Assembly: GCF_024611995.1 (NCBI RefSeq)
Contig: NZ_CP102509.1
Location: 7,440,001 to 7,504,000, forward strand
DNA from: Streptomyces sp. NBC_00162
Lineage (GTDB): Bacteria; Actinomycetota; Actinomycetes; Streptomycetales; Streptomycetaceae
DNA: 64,000 nucleotides
Reading direction: 5' to 3'
This document shows positions 1 to 7,778 of this stretch, piece after piece (the first letter of the stretch is position 1; each line of letters starts with the position of its first letter). A model generated the notes under the pieces. The model did no database searches. It saw nothing but the letters and a program-made list of their open reading frames with translations, and had not been told where the DNA came from. The position numbers and the translations under genes were made by a program.

Positions 1-589
1 CCGTACGGGCCGGCTCCGGCGACAGGTGCACGGTCCACACCGCACCCGTGTCGACGGCCCTGACCCGCAGCACCCGGGGCTCCGGGGTCCGCACCCGGCT
101 GCGCGGCCGCGCGTGGAAGCCGGTCAGCAGCTCGTCCACCCCGTCCTCCGCGAACTCCGGAGCCACCGGCGAGAACGCGACACCGAGCGCCGCCTCCGCG
201 TCCATCCGGTGCACGGCCGTCTCATGGGCCTGCCGCCGCGCCCAGAACGCCAGCGGCGAGGGCGGGGCCGTTGGGAGGAAGGTCCAGCACTGCACATCGG
301 CCCGGGCCTCGCCCAGGGTCCGGACCAGGGCCGCGTGCCCCTCGCGGAACCAGGCCAGCAGCTCCGCGCCGGTCAGCTCCGGCGCGTCCGGGAACGGCAC
401 CGGCTCCAGTCGCCCCTCCCCGACGAAACCGGCCGCCCAGCGGTGCACCGAGCCGGTGTGCCGCAGCAGATCGGCGACGCGCCACTGCGGACAGGTGGGC
501 ACGGGGGCGTCCGTACCGGCCCGCTCCGCCAGCTCGGCGAGCAGCTCGCCTTCCCGCTCGAGGGTCTTCACGAATTCGGTGATCTCCAT
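1..589 (-). CDS. maleylpyruvate isomerase / mycothiol-dependent family protein (partial)
   Basis: The reading frame begins at ATG 589 on the minus strand and runs off the left edge, so only about the first 196 residues are present. The start MEITEFVKTLEREGELLAEL, the RVADLLRHTG stretch and the later HETAVHRMDAE stretch are typical of the DinB-like maleylpyruvate isomerase N-terminal family of actinobacteria, in which three conserved metal ligands include the HE and H of HETAVHR. The family uses mycothiol in place of glutathione. The substrate is unknown for most members and cannot be told here. The gene is divergent from the AlkB gene, and the two starts are 37 bp apart. Confidence 0.85.
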   Translation of the reverse strand, partial: MEITEFVKTLEREGELLAELAERAGTDAPVPTCPQWRVADLLRHTGSVHRWAAGFVGEGRLEPVPFPDAPELTGAELLAWFREGHAALVRTLGEARADVQCWTFLPTAPPSPLAFWARRQAHETAVHRMDAEAALGVAFSPVAPEFAEDGVDELLTGFHARPRSRVRTPEPRVLRVRAVDTGAVWTVHLSPEPART

Positions 590-614
590 GCGGGAAGTCT
601 GTCAGCCGGCCCGC

Positions 615-620
615 GACAAT
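615..620 (+). promoter_or_regulatory. GACAAT -10-like hexamer, leaderless alkB-like start
   Basis: GACAAT lies six nucleotides before the ATG at 627, the distance expected if transcription begins at or beside the start codon. No ribosome-binding site is visible. The same hexamer with the same spacing precedes the LysR gene at 61383. No clear -35 element is seen. Confidence 0.5.
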
Positions 621-626
621 CAAGGC

Positions 627-1280
627 ATGGACGGGGAACTCTTCCCGCGCGAGCGGACCGTGATCGCCCCCGGCGCCGTGCACGTGCCCGACTGGCTCGG
701 AGCCGCGAGGCAGCGGGAGTTGCTGGCCGCCTGCCGGGAGTGGGCGCGCCCGCCCGCGGGCCTGCGTACGGTACGCACCCCCGGCGGCGGGACGATGACC
801 GCCCGGCAGGTGTGCCTCGGACTGCACTGGTACCCGTACGCCTACGCCCGCACCGCCGTCGACGGCGACGGCACCCCGGTCAAGCCGATGCCCGGCCGGC
901 TCGCCGAGCTGGGGCGCGAGGCGGTGGCCGCCGCGTACGGGGAGCCACCGGGGCGGGAGGTCGTGTACGACATCGCCCTGATCAACTTCTACGACGGCGA
1001 CTCCCGCATGGGGATGCACCGCGACGCCGAGGAGCGGTCCGGGGCGCCCGTGGTCTCGCTCAGCCTCGGCGACTCCTGTGTCTTCCGCTTCGGTAACACC
1101 GAATCGCGCGGCCGGCCCTACCGGGACGTGGAACTGCGCAGCGGTGACCTGTTCGTCTTCGGGGATTCGAGCCGACTGGCCTATCACGGGGTGCCGAAGG
1201 TCCTGCCGGGCACGGGCCCGCAAGGGCTCGGGCTCACCGGCCGGCTGAACATCACGCTCCGGGTCGGCGGGCTCGGCTAG
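627..1280 (+). CDS. alkB: AlkB-family 2-oxoglutarate/Fe(II) dioxygenase
   Basis: This 217-residue protein has the AlkB core: iron ligands H131 and D133 (MHRDAEE), third ligand H187 (LAYHGV), and the 2-oxoglutarate and substrate arginines in RLNITLR (R206, R212). AlkB enzymes remove methyl groups such as 1-methyladenine and 3-methylcytosine from nucleic acids by oxidative demethylation. The length matches bacterial AlkB. The open frame extends upstream, but 627 is the first ATG beyond the divergent gene and has a leaderless-type promoter hexamer. A second, only distantly similar AlkB lies at 48174. Confidence 0.9.
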   Translation: MDGELFPRERTVIAPGAVHVPDWLGAARQRELLAACREWARPPAGLRTVRTPGGGTMTARQVCLGLHWYPYAYARTAVDGDGTPVKPMPGRLAELGREAVAAAYGEPPGREVVYDIALINFYDGDSRMGMHRDAEERSGAPVVSLSLGDSCVFRFGNTESRGRPYRDVELRSGDLFVFGDSSRLAYHGVPKVLPGTGPQGLGLTGRLNITLRVGGLG

Positions 1281-1323
1281 CGGGAGGCGTCCGGCACCCT
1301 CCGATCATGCGAGGATCGGGTGC

Positions 1324-2595
1324 ATGAACGGCAACGGGGCCCCACCGCGGGTGGGGGATGTGACCACGGTGTCCACGGCTTCCACGGCTTCCACGAGGAC
1401 CAAGCTGGAGCGGGGCCGTGGCGCTCTCGGCCCGGCGCTGGAGCTCGTCCACACCGGCCGCGCCCCGACCCGCGCCGTCCTGACGGCCGAGCTCGGGGTC
1501 ACCCGCGCGACCGCCGGAGCGGTCGCAGCCGAGCTGGAGGCGCTCGGGCTGATCCGGGTCGACTCCCGCCCCGGGGGCGCGGGCGGTACCCAGGGCCGCC
1601 CCTCGCACCGGCTCTCCGTGGACGAGAACGGCCCCGTGGCGCTGGCCGCGCAGGTGCACCCGGACGGCTTCCGGGCCGCGCTGGTCGGCCTCGGCGGCCG
1701 GATCGTGGCCACCGCCCCCGGCAAGGTCACCGTCTCCGCCGACCCGGCGCAGGTGCTCGGCGCGGTGGTGGAGGCCGGAGCCGCGCTGCTCGCGGAGACC
1801 GGCCGCCGCTGCGTCGGCGCGGGACTCGCGGTCCCCTCGGCGGTCGCGGAACCGGAGGGCACGGCGCTGAACCCGCTGCACCTGGCCTGGCCGGCCGGTG
1901 CTCCCGTACGGGCCATCTTCGCGCAGTGCGTGAAGGCCGCCGGGATCGACGGCCCCGCCCTGACCGGGAACGACGTCAACCTCGCCGCCCTGGCCGAGCA
2001 CCGGCACGGCGCCGGGCGCAGCGCCCAGCACCTGCTGTGCGTGGCCACCGGTCACCGCGGGGTCGGCGGAGCACTGGTGCTGGACGGCCGTCTGCACAGC
2101 GGTAGTTCGGGCCTGGCCCTGGAGGTCGGCCACCTCACCGTGAACCCCGAGGGGCGCGCCTGCCACTGCGGCGGCCGCGGCTGCCTGGACGTGGAGGCGG
2201 ACCCGCTGGCCTTCCTCACCGCGGCGGGGCGCACCCCGGGCCCCGAGGTGTCGCTGCTCCAGCAGGCCCGTGACCTGCTGCGTGACGAGCCCGCGGAGCC
2301 GGCCGTACGGGCGGCCACGGAGGAGCTGATCGACCGGCTCGGGCTCGGCCTCGCGGGGCTGGTGAACATCCTGAACCCGGACCGGATCATCCTGGGCGGG
2401 CTGCACCGGGAGCTGCTCCACGCAGACCCGGAGCGGCTGCGCGCGGTGGTCGCGGACCGCAGCCTGTGGGGGCGCAGCGGGAGCGTGCCGATCCTGCCGT
2501 GCACCCTGGACCACAACAGCCTGGTCGGCGCGGCGGAGCTGGCGTGGCAGCCGGTGCTCGACGACCCGCTGGGCGCCCTGGGCGCCGCGGCCTAG
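1324..2595 (+). CDS. ROK family transcriptional regulator
   Basis: This 423-residue protein has an N-terminal winged helix-turn-helix (about residues 35-80; AVLTAELGVTRATAGAV) followed by a ROK sugar-kinase-like domain. The ROK zinc motif CHCGGRGC starts at residue 280. ROK repressors such as NagC and XylR sense sugars or phosphosugars. The ligand here is not evident and no sugar genes adjoin. The first 25 residues are low-complexity, with a Ser-Thr-Ala repeat encoded by a 9-bp tandem repeat at 1372-1396. The ATG lies seven nucleotides after GAGGAT (1311-1316), so the mRNA may be leaderless. Confidence 0.88.
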   Translation: MNGNGAPPRVGDVTTVSTASTASTRTKLERGRGALGPALELVHTGRAPTRAVLTAELGVTRATAGAVAAELEALGLIRVDSRPGGAGGTQGRPSHRLSVDENGPVALAAQVHPDGFRAALVGLGGRIVATAPGKVTVSADPAQVLGAVVEAGAALLAETGRRCVGAGLAVPSAVAEPEGTALNPLHLAWPAGAPVRAIFAQCVKAAGIDGPALTGNDVNLAALAEHRHGAGRSAQHLLCVATGHRGVGGALVLDGRLHSGSSGLALEVGHLTVNPEGRACHCGGRGCLDVEADPLAFLTAAGRTPGPEVSLLQQARDLLRDEPAEPAVRAATEELIDRLGLGLAGLVNILNPDRIILGGLHRELLHADPERLRAVVADRSLWGRSGSVPILPCTLDHNSLVGAAELAWQPVLDDPLGALGAAA

Positions 2596-2632
2596 CCCGG
2601 TCGGCACAAGCTGTCGGACCAGCCCTGCCGGC

Positions 2633-2703
2633 CCGGCGCTGTCGGGCCGGCGCTGACGGGCCGGCGCTGTCGGGCCCGGCCGTGTCGGCCCGGCGCCGTC
2701 GGC
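2633..2703. repeat. 14-bp minisatellite, five units
   Basis: Units of 14 bp with consensus CCGGCGCTGTCGGG occur at 2633, 2647, 2661, 2676 and 2690. The first three are near identical and the last two are degenerate, with one extra base at 2675. The array fills the gap between the converging ROK gene and the ATPase gene. Each unit is partly self-complementary, so the array could fold and might also end transcription. Confidence 0.75.
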
Positions 2704-2733
2704 GCGGCCCCGGGCGGCTGCGGCGGCCGTGCG

Positions 2734-3282
2734 CTACCCGGGCCTGGCGCCGACCGACGCCGCCACCGACAGGCCTGCCGAGATGGCGGCCGGGTCCACG
2801 GCGACGAGTGCGGTCCGGGCGGGTTCTCGTACGGGCTTGGTCGCGATCCGAACCGGACGTGCCGGAGCCACGGGCGTGGGGGCCGCCGTGAGGGAGAACC
2901 ACACCACCTTGCCCTGACCGTCCGACTGGTGCCGGGCGCCCCAGGCCTCGCTGACCGCCTCCACGAGCGCGAGCCCGCGCCCGCAGGTCTCCAGCGCGTC
3001 CGACGCCGCCTGCCGGAGCACCGGAAGCCGCGGATCACTGTCGATGACGGAGACCGTGAGCCGGCCGAGGCGGAATTCGATCTCGACGGTGCAGGTCTTG
3101 TCCGGCTGCGCATGGAGGTGGACGTTGCTGAGCAGTTCCGTCACGCCGAGCGCCGCCCGGTCTATGAGCGGATCGAGCTGCCAGTGGCGCAATTGCGCGG
3201 AAACGATCCGGCGGATCTGCCCTATGCGCGACGGCAGGGCCTGCAGTTCGACGACGCAGTGTCTGCGGGAATGACTGATCAC
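2734..3282 (-). CDS. anti-sigma-factor-type ATP-binding protein (HATPase_c_2)
   Basis: This is a GHKL-fold ATPase domain of the RsbW/SpoIIAB type that is abundant in Streptomyces. It has the N-box ELLSNVHLHA, a G1-like VIDSDP and the GRGLALVEAVSEAWG box. Such proteins bind or phosphorylate anti-anti-sigma factors or sequester sigma factors. No sigma factor or antagonist adjoins, so the partner is unknown. The GTG start at 3282 is preceded by GGGGAG at good spacing. The last ~45 residues are rich in Ala, Pro and Val and lie outside the domain. The 182-residue length is somewhat longer than the bare domain. Confidence 0.85.
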   Translation of the reverse strand: MISHSRRHCVVELQALPSRIGQIRRIVSAQLRHWQLDPLIDRAALGVTELLSNVHLHAQPDKTCTVEIEFRLGRLTVSVIDSDPRLPVLRQAASDALETCGRGLALVEAVSEAWGARHQSDGQGKVVWFSLTAAPTPVAPARPVRIATKPVREPARTALVAVDPAAISAGLSVAASVGARPG

Positions 3283-3376
3283 GGCTGCGACTCCCCGACA
3301 TGAGTGTTACGGGTGCTGCACCCTCGGTAATGCTCCACCAGGGTCACTCACGGTGCCCCACAGCGCAACCGAACGC

Positions 3377-3438
3377 GATCGAAAGCGATCCGCATGGAAA
3401 CCCAAAGTGACTGTTTGTGCAGGTGAGCGAGGTACATT
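3377..3438 (+). promoter_or_regulatory. inverted repeat and possible promoter for the Cds1 gene
   Basis: In the 198-bp divergent gap between the ATPase gene and the PLP-enzyme gene there is a perfect inverted repeat, GATCG-AAAG-CGATC (3377-3390). Downstream is a candidate -10, TACATT (3433-3438), with only a weak -35 (TGACTG, 3408-3413, 19-bp spacer). A strong ribosome-binding site (GAAGGAG) follows at about 3467. The operator role is inferred. Confidence 0.3.
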
Positions 3439-3480
3439 GCGAAAGCAGGGGGCGAATACACGCACGAAGGAGCACGGCGC

Positions 3481-4680
3481 ATGAGCACCACCGGCACCAG
3501 CGGAACGACGGGCCCCAGCGGCACCAGCGACACGACCGGCACCCGCGGCGTGACCGGCACCCGCGGAACGACGGCCACGACCATCGACGTCGACCGCAGC
3601 GACGCGGGCTACCGCGCCTGGCTGAAAGAAGCCGTCCGCAAGGTCCAGGCCGACGCCAACCGTTCGGCGGACACCCACCTGCTGCGCTTCCCGCTCCCCG
3701 AGGCGTGGGGCATCGACCTCTACCTCAAGGACGAGTCCACGCACCCGACGGGCTCCCTCAAGCACCGCCTCGCGCGATCGCTGTTCCTGTACGCGCTGTG
3801 CAACGGCTGGATCCGCCCCGGCCGCCCGGTGATCGAGGCCTCGTCCGGCTCCACCGCCGTCTCCGAGGCCTACTTCGCCAAGCTGATCGGCGTCCCGTTC
3901 ATCGCCGTCATGCCGCGCACGACGAGCCCGGAGAAGTGCCGCCTCATCGAATTCCACGGCGGCGAATGCCACTTCGTGGACGACTCGATGAAGATGTACG
4001 AGGAGTCGGCGGAGCTCGCCGCCCGCACCGGCGGCCACTACATGGACCAGTTCACGTACGCGGAACGGGCCACCGACTGGCGGGGCAACAACAACATCGC
4101 GGAATCGATGTACCAGCAGCTGAAGCTGGAACGTTTCCCCGAGCCCGCCTGGATCGTGGCGACCGCCGGCACCGGCGGCACCTCCGCGACGATCGCCCGC
4201 TACGTGCACTACATGCAGCACGACACCCGCATCTGCGTCCCGGACCCGGAGAACTCCTGCTTCTTCGACGGCTGGACCAACAACGACCCCCACGCGAGCA
4301 GCGATTGCGGCTCGCGCATCGAGGGCATCGGGCGGCCGCGGATGGAGCCGAGCTTCGTGCCGGGCGCCATAGACCGGATGATGAAGGTCCCGGACGCGGC
4401 GAGCGTCGCCGCCTGCCGCGCGCTGGAGACGGCCATAGGGCGCAAGGCGGGCGGTTCGACGGGAACCGGCCTGTGGAGCGCCCTGAAGATCATCTCGGAG
4501 ATGGTGGCCGAGGGCCGTCAGGGCAGCGTCGTCACCCTGCTCTGCGACCCGGGCGACCGCTACCTGGACAAGTACTACTCCGACGCGTGGCTGGCGGCGC
4601 AGGGCCTGGACATCGCCCCGTACACGAAGACCATCGACACGCTGCTGACGACGGGAGCCTGGCGCGAGCCCACGGCCTGA
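3481..4680 (+). CDS. cds1: Cds1-type PLP-dependent cysteine desulfhydrase / cysteine-synthase-fold enzyme
   Basis: This 399-residue fold-type II PLP enzyme is related to cysteine synthase and cystathionine beta-synthase. The Schiff-base lysine is K94 in [15 protein letters not shown] phosphate/substrate loop [12 protein letters not shown] and a glycine-rich [14 protein letters not shown] also fit. The architecture matches the Cds1 L-cysteine desulfhydrase group of actinobacteria, which releases H2S, pyruvate and ammonia from cysteine; exact substrate use is inferred. Residues 2-33 are a Thr/Gly/Ser low-complexity tail made of short repeats (two 18-bp copies near 3535-3570). A strong ribosome-binding site precedes the ATG. 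The stop codon lies in a tandem duplication. Confidence 0.82.
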   Translation: MSTTGTSGTTGPSGTSDTTGTRGVTGTRGTTATTIDVDRSDAGYRAWLKEAVRKVQADANRSADTHLLRFPLPEAWGIDLYLKDESTHPTGSLKHRLARSLFLYALCNGWIRPGRPVIEASSGSTAVSEAYFAKLIGVPFIAVMPRTTSPEKCRLIEFHGGECHFVDDSMKMYEESAELAARTGGHYMDQFTYAERATDWRGNNNIAESMYQQLKLERFPEPAWIVATAGTGGTSATIARYVHYMQHDTRICVPDPENSCFFDGWTNNDPHASSDCGSRIEGIGRPRMEPSFVPGAIDRMMKVPDAASVAACRALETAIGRKAGGSTGTGLWSALKIISEMVAEGRQGSVVTLLCDPGDRYLDKYYSDAWLAAQGLDIAPYTKTIDTLLTTGAWREPTA

Positions 4681-4718
4681 CGCGAGCGCTCGGGCGGCTG
4701 ACGCGAGCGCTCGGTCGG
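4677..4718. repeat. 21-bp tandem duplication carrying the stop codon and two palindromes
   Basis: Two 21-bp copies (4677-4697 and 4698-4718, one mismatch) begin CTGACGCGAGCGCTCGG. Each contains the perfect 10-bp palindrome CGAGCGCTCG (4683-4692 and 4704-4713), spaced two helical turns apart. The TGA of the Cds1 gene lies in the first copy and an in-frame TGA lies in the second. The repeat sits between two converging genes. Confidence 0.7.
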
Positions 4719-4738
4719 GCGCGTTCCCGTCGGCCGGA

Positions 4739-5230
4739 CTACTGATCCGCCCCGCGCCGCCGGATGGTGAGCCGTGCGTCCAGGGCGCGGACCGCCGTGC
4801 GGAAGGAGTGGCCCAGGCCCGGGCGGGCGGCGGTCAGGGCCAGTCGGAAGGGGGCCGGGCCGTCCGCCGCGAAGGTCCAGCGGACGTGCGTGCCCGAGCC
4901 CGCGGGCGTCAGCCGCCATTCCTCCAACAGGGCGCGGACACCCGGGGTGTTGGTCTCGTCCACCCGGTACGCGTACCGCTTCTCGGGATCCGCCGCCATG
5001 ATCGTCTCCTGGAAGCGCACCCCGCCCACCAGCCTGACCTCGCGGCCCGCGCCCCCGTGCGTGGGACGGGCCAGGGTGACCGCCCTGAACCACCGCGGCC
5101 AGCCCTCGACTTCCTCGGCCAGCGCCTGGTAGACGGCCTCGGGCGGCGAGGCCAGCTCGGCGGCGAACGTCAGCCGTACGGGGGCGTCCTCGATGAAGTC
5201 CAGCCCCACCGGACGGAGTCGGCGAGCCAT
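4739..5230 (-). CDS. SRPBCC family protein (polyketide cyclase/START-like)
   Basis: This 163-residue single-domain protein has the helix-grip (Bet v1/SRPBCC) pattern: an N-terminal beta strand with LTFAAELASPPEAVYQALAE, the EEVEGWPRWF segment, and a long C-terminal helix. Such proteins bind hydrophobic ligands, and the ligand is not predictable. The ATG at 5230 is preceded by an AGGGGG ribosome-binding site. It is divergent from the membrane hydrolase gene across a 166-bp gap that contains a candidate operator, and it converges with the Cds1 gene. Confidence 0.8.
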   Translation of the reverse strand: MARRLRPVGLDFIEDAPVRLTFAAELASPPEAVYQALAEEVEGWPRWFRAVTLARPTHGGAGREVRLVGGVRFQETIMAADPEKRYAYRVDETNTPGVRALLEEWRLTPAGSGTHVRWTFAADGPAPFRLALTAARPGLGHSFRTAVRALDARLTIRRRGADQ

Positions 5231-5279
5231 GGCGTTACCCCCTGCGAGGTGTGGAATCGGGTGCGGGCCACCCTAACTG

Positions 5280-5292
5280 TCTGACCGTCAGA
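5280..5292. promoter_or_regulatory. candidate operator TCTGACCGTCAGA
   Basis: This is a perfect inverted repeat, TCTGAC-C-GTCAGA, in the divergent region between the SRPBCC gene and the membrane hydrolase gene. Its size and single-base centre resemble operators of TetR-family or similar dimeric repressors. No regulator gene adjoins. Binding is inferred. Confidence 0.45.
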
Positions 5293-5396
5293 TGTCCGCT
5301 CCGTGGCCGAAACGCGCGGCATGGGGACTGGGCATACGGTCCGCGGCACGCCATGCTGGAGCCCGCGCCCATCCCGCCCCGCGAGCGGAGGCCGCT

Positions 5397-7778
5397 GTGC
5401 CGCCCAGCCCGACAGACCCGCCCCTCGCCCTCGAACTCCTGGTCCACGGAGTCGCCGGCGCCGCCCCCGCCGAGCTGCTCGGCGACCCGCGCACCGTGCG
5501 CGTCACCGGCGACTCCACGGCGGCCGTCTTCCGCCGCACCGAGGACGCCGACGCCGAAGCCCACCCCGAGCGGTACACCGGGCGGCCCGTTCCCGAGGCC
5601 TACTGCTGGTCCCGGCTCACCTCCGGCAACGGCGCCCGGGCGCTGTGGCTGCTGCTCCTGCCCTTCATGGTGGCCAACCTCGCCCACTGGGCCCGGCCGG
5701 CCACGCCCGCCGCGGACCCCGCAGCGCGCGAGGTACGCACGTACGGGGTGCTCGTACGGATCCTCGCGCTCAGCCTGACCGTGCTGCTGATCGCGGCCGC
5801 CTGCGAGGTCGCGCTCGACCTGTTCGCCTGGCAGTGCGCGGGCTCGGGCACCTGCACCGGCTCCCGCTCCCGGCTCGGTTTCCTCGCGCCCGGCGGCGGC
5901 TGGTGGGCCCAGCCCGGGCGCCGCCTCGCCCTCGCCGCCGTGGTGCCGGCCGCGCTGACCGGGCTGCTCTGGTTCCTGTCGAACCGGACCTGGAGCGCCT
6001 ACGAGTCCCAGCCACCGCCGGCCGGAGCCGCCGACCCGGACACCGCATCGGACTCCACGCCCGCGCTCGGCCGCCCCGGATTCTGGTACGGGCGACGGCT
6101 CGTGGCCCGGCTGCGCGCCGCCCACACCGCCGCCGGGCTGCTCACCGTGGCCGCGGCCGTCGCCGCACCCACCGCCCGCCACGACCGCCGCGCCGAAGCC
6201 CCCGTACTCGAAGCCGTCGGCTGGGCTCTGGAGGCGCTGCTCGTCGCCGGGGGGCTCACCGTGGCCTGGGTGGTCTGCCGGCGCGGCCGTACCGAGGCCC
6301 GGGCCGACCACCGGCTCGACCGGGCCGCCACCACCCTGCTGCCCGGGGCCGCCCTCACGCTCCTCGCCGCCGTCCTCCTTTACGCCTGCTGGTCACGCCC
6401 CGGCTGGACCTCCGCCGGGCGGCTCCCCGGGGACTTCGCCTTCGGTGTGCTCATGCTGGGCCAGGGCGTCTGCGTGCTCGCCCTCGCCGCGGTCGCCGCC
6501 CGCCTGCACCGCCGGGCCCCCGATCCGGCCGCCTCCCTGCACGGCCTGGGCGGGCCCGCCATCGCCATGCTGGGCTGCGCGCTCGGCGGAGTGATGTCCG
6601 GCGGGGTCGCGCAGCGCGTCGCCGACTGGCTGGACGGGGGCGCCACCCCCGGGATGGCCGGGACGCCGCTGCCCGGGCCGCCCGTGCTGCTGTCCTGGCA
6701 GGCCGCTGTGCTGCCCCCGCTGCTCCTCGTCCTGGCCCTGCTCGCCGCCTGGTTCGCGGTGCGCGGAGCCCGGGCCAGGCACAGGCTCGCCCGGACGATC
6801 GCCGCCGAGTACCCGGGAGAGGCCCCCGACCGGTCCCGGAGCCGCCGGATCGCGGGGGCCCGGGCCGCCGCCGCGCTCACCGACTCCGCGCCGTGGTTCG
6901 TGGCGGCCGTCTCCGGGATCACCCTGCTGCTCGGCGCGGGGGCACTCGCCGGAGCCTGGATCGGCGGGCAGGTCCCGGGCGAAGCCGCCCGCGGGAGCGG
7001 CCCGTTCCTGGAGACCGCCGCCCGGGCCGCCCAGGACAGCGGCTCATGGCTCATCGGCTTCGGCTTCGTCCTCTTCGTCACCTGGGGCCGGCGCGCCTAC
7101 CGGGATCCCGCCGCCCGCCGCACCATCGGCATCCTGTGGGACGTCGGCACCTTCTGGCCGCGCGCCGCCCACCCCTTCGCACCGCCCTGCTACGCCGAGC
7201 GCGCCGTCCCCGACCTGACCTGGCGGATGACCGGCTGGACCGGCCGAACCGGCGGACGCCTGGTGATCTCCGGCCACTCCCAGGGCAGCGTGCTCGCGGC
7301 GGCCGCCGTCTGGCAGCTGCCGCCGCCCGTCCGCCGCCGGGTCGCCCTGCTCACCTACGGGTCCCCGCTCGGCCGCCTCTACGGCCGCTGGTTCCCCGCC
7401 TACTTCGGGCCGGGTCCGCTCACCGCGCTCCACCACGAGATCGACTGCTGGCGCAACCTGTGGCGGGCCACCGACCCCATCGGCGGCCCGGTGCTTCCCG
7501 CCGCCCCGCAGGACGTGGACCGCGGCCCGCTCGCCGACCCGGTCGCCTACGGCCGCAGCTCCCGCCACCCGCTGCCCGCGCCGATCCTGGGCCACTCCGA
7601 CTACCAGGCCGATCCCGCCTTCGCCGCCGAACGCGACGCCCTGCTCGCGCGCCTGGACCCGGCGGCGCGTGCCTCCGGTACTCCTCCGGAGGCAGCCGGT
7701 GGAGTACCGGGTCAGCGGCTCAGCAAGGCGCCGGCTGGGCAGCCAGGGCCGGAAGATCCGCCGGGAACAGCAGGGTGA
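5397..7778 (+). CDS. large integral membrane protein with alpha/beta-hydrolase (GHSQG) signature
   Basis: The protein is about 793 residues from GTG 5397, chosen because GCGGAG precedes it at 6-7 nt; an in-frame ATG at 5292 lacks a ribosome-binding site. An N-terminal LELLVHGVAG resembles the first strand and oxyanion loop of serine hydrolases. The middle carries many hydrophobic helices. The last ~180 residues contain the nucleophile elbow GHSQGSVLAAAAVWQ, LLTYGSPLGRLY, and a late histidine in ILGHSDYQ. The parts suggest one hydrolase split by a membrane domain, perhaps acting on lipids at the membrane face; the substrate is unknown. The C-terminal tail overlaps the convergent gene by 59 bp. 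Confidence 0.75.
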   Translation: MPPSPTDPPLALELLVHGVAGAAPAELLGDPRTVRVTGDSTAAVFRRTEDADAEAHPERYTGRPVPEAYCWSRLTSGNGARALWLLLLPFMVANLAHWARPATPAADPAAREVRTYGVLVRILALSLTVLLIAAACEVALDLFAWQCAGSGTCTGSRSRLGFLAPGGGWWAQPGRRLALAAVVPAALTGLLWFLSNRTWSAYESQPPPAGAADPDTASDSTPALGRPGFWYGRRLVARLRAAHTAAGLLTVAAAVAAPTARHDRRAEAPVLEAVGWALEALLVAGGLTVAWVVCRRGRTEARADHRLDRAATTLLPGAALTLLAAVLLYACWSRPGWTSAGRLPGDFAFGVLMLGQGVCVLALAAVAARLHRRAPDPAASLHGLGGPAIAMLGCALGGVMSGGVAQRVADWLDGGATPGMAGTPLPGPPVLLSWQAAVLPPLLLVLALLAAWFAVRGARARHRLARTIAAEYPGEAPDRSRSRRIAGARAAAALTDSAPWFVAAVSGITLLLGAGALAGAWIGGQVPGEAARGSGPFLETAARAAQDSGSWLIGFGFVLFVTWGRRAYRDPAARRTIGILWDVGTFWPRAAHPFAPPCYAERAVPDLTWRMTGWTGRTGGRLVISGHSQGSVLAAAAVWQLPPPVRRRVALLTYGSPLGRLYGRWFPAYFGPGPLTALHHEIDCWRNLWRATDPIGGPVLPAAPQDVDRGPLADPVAYGRSSRHPLPAPILGHSDYQADPAFAAERDALLARLDPAARASGTPPEAAGGVPGQRLSKAPAGQPGPEDPPGTAG

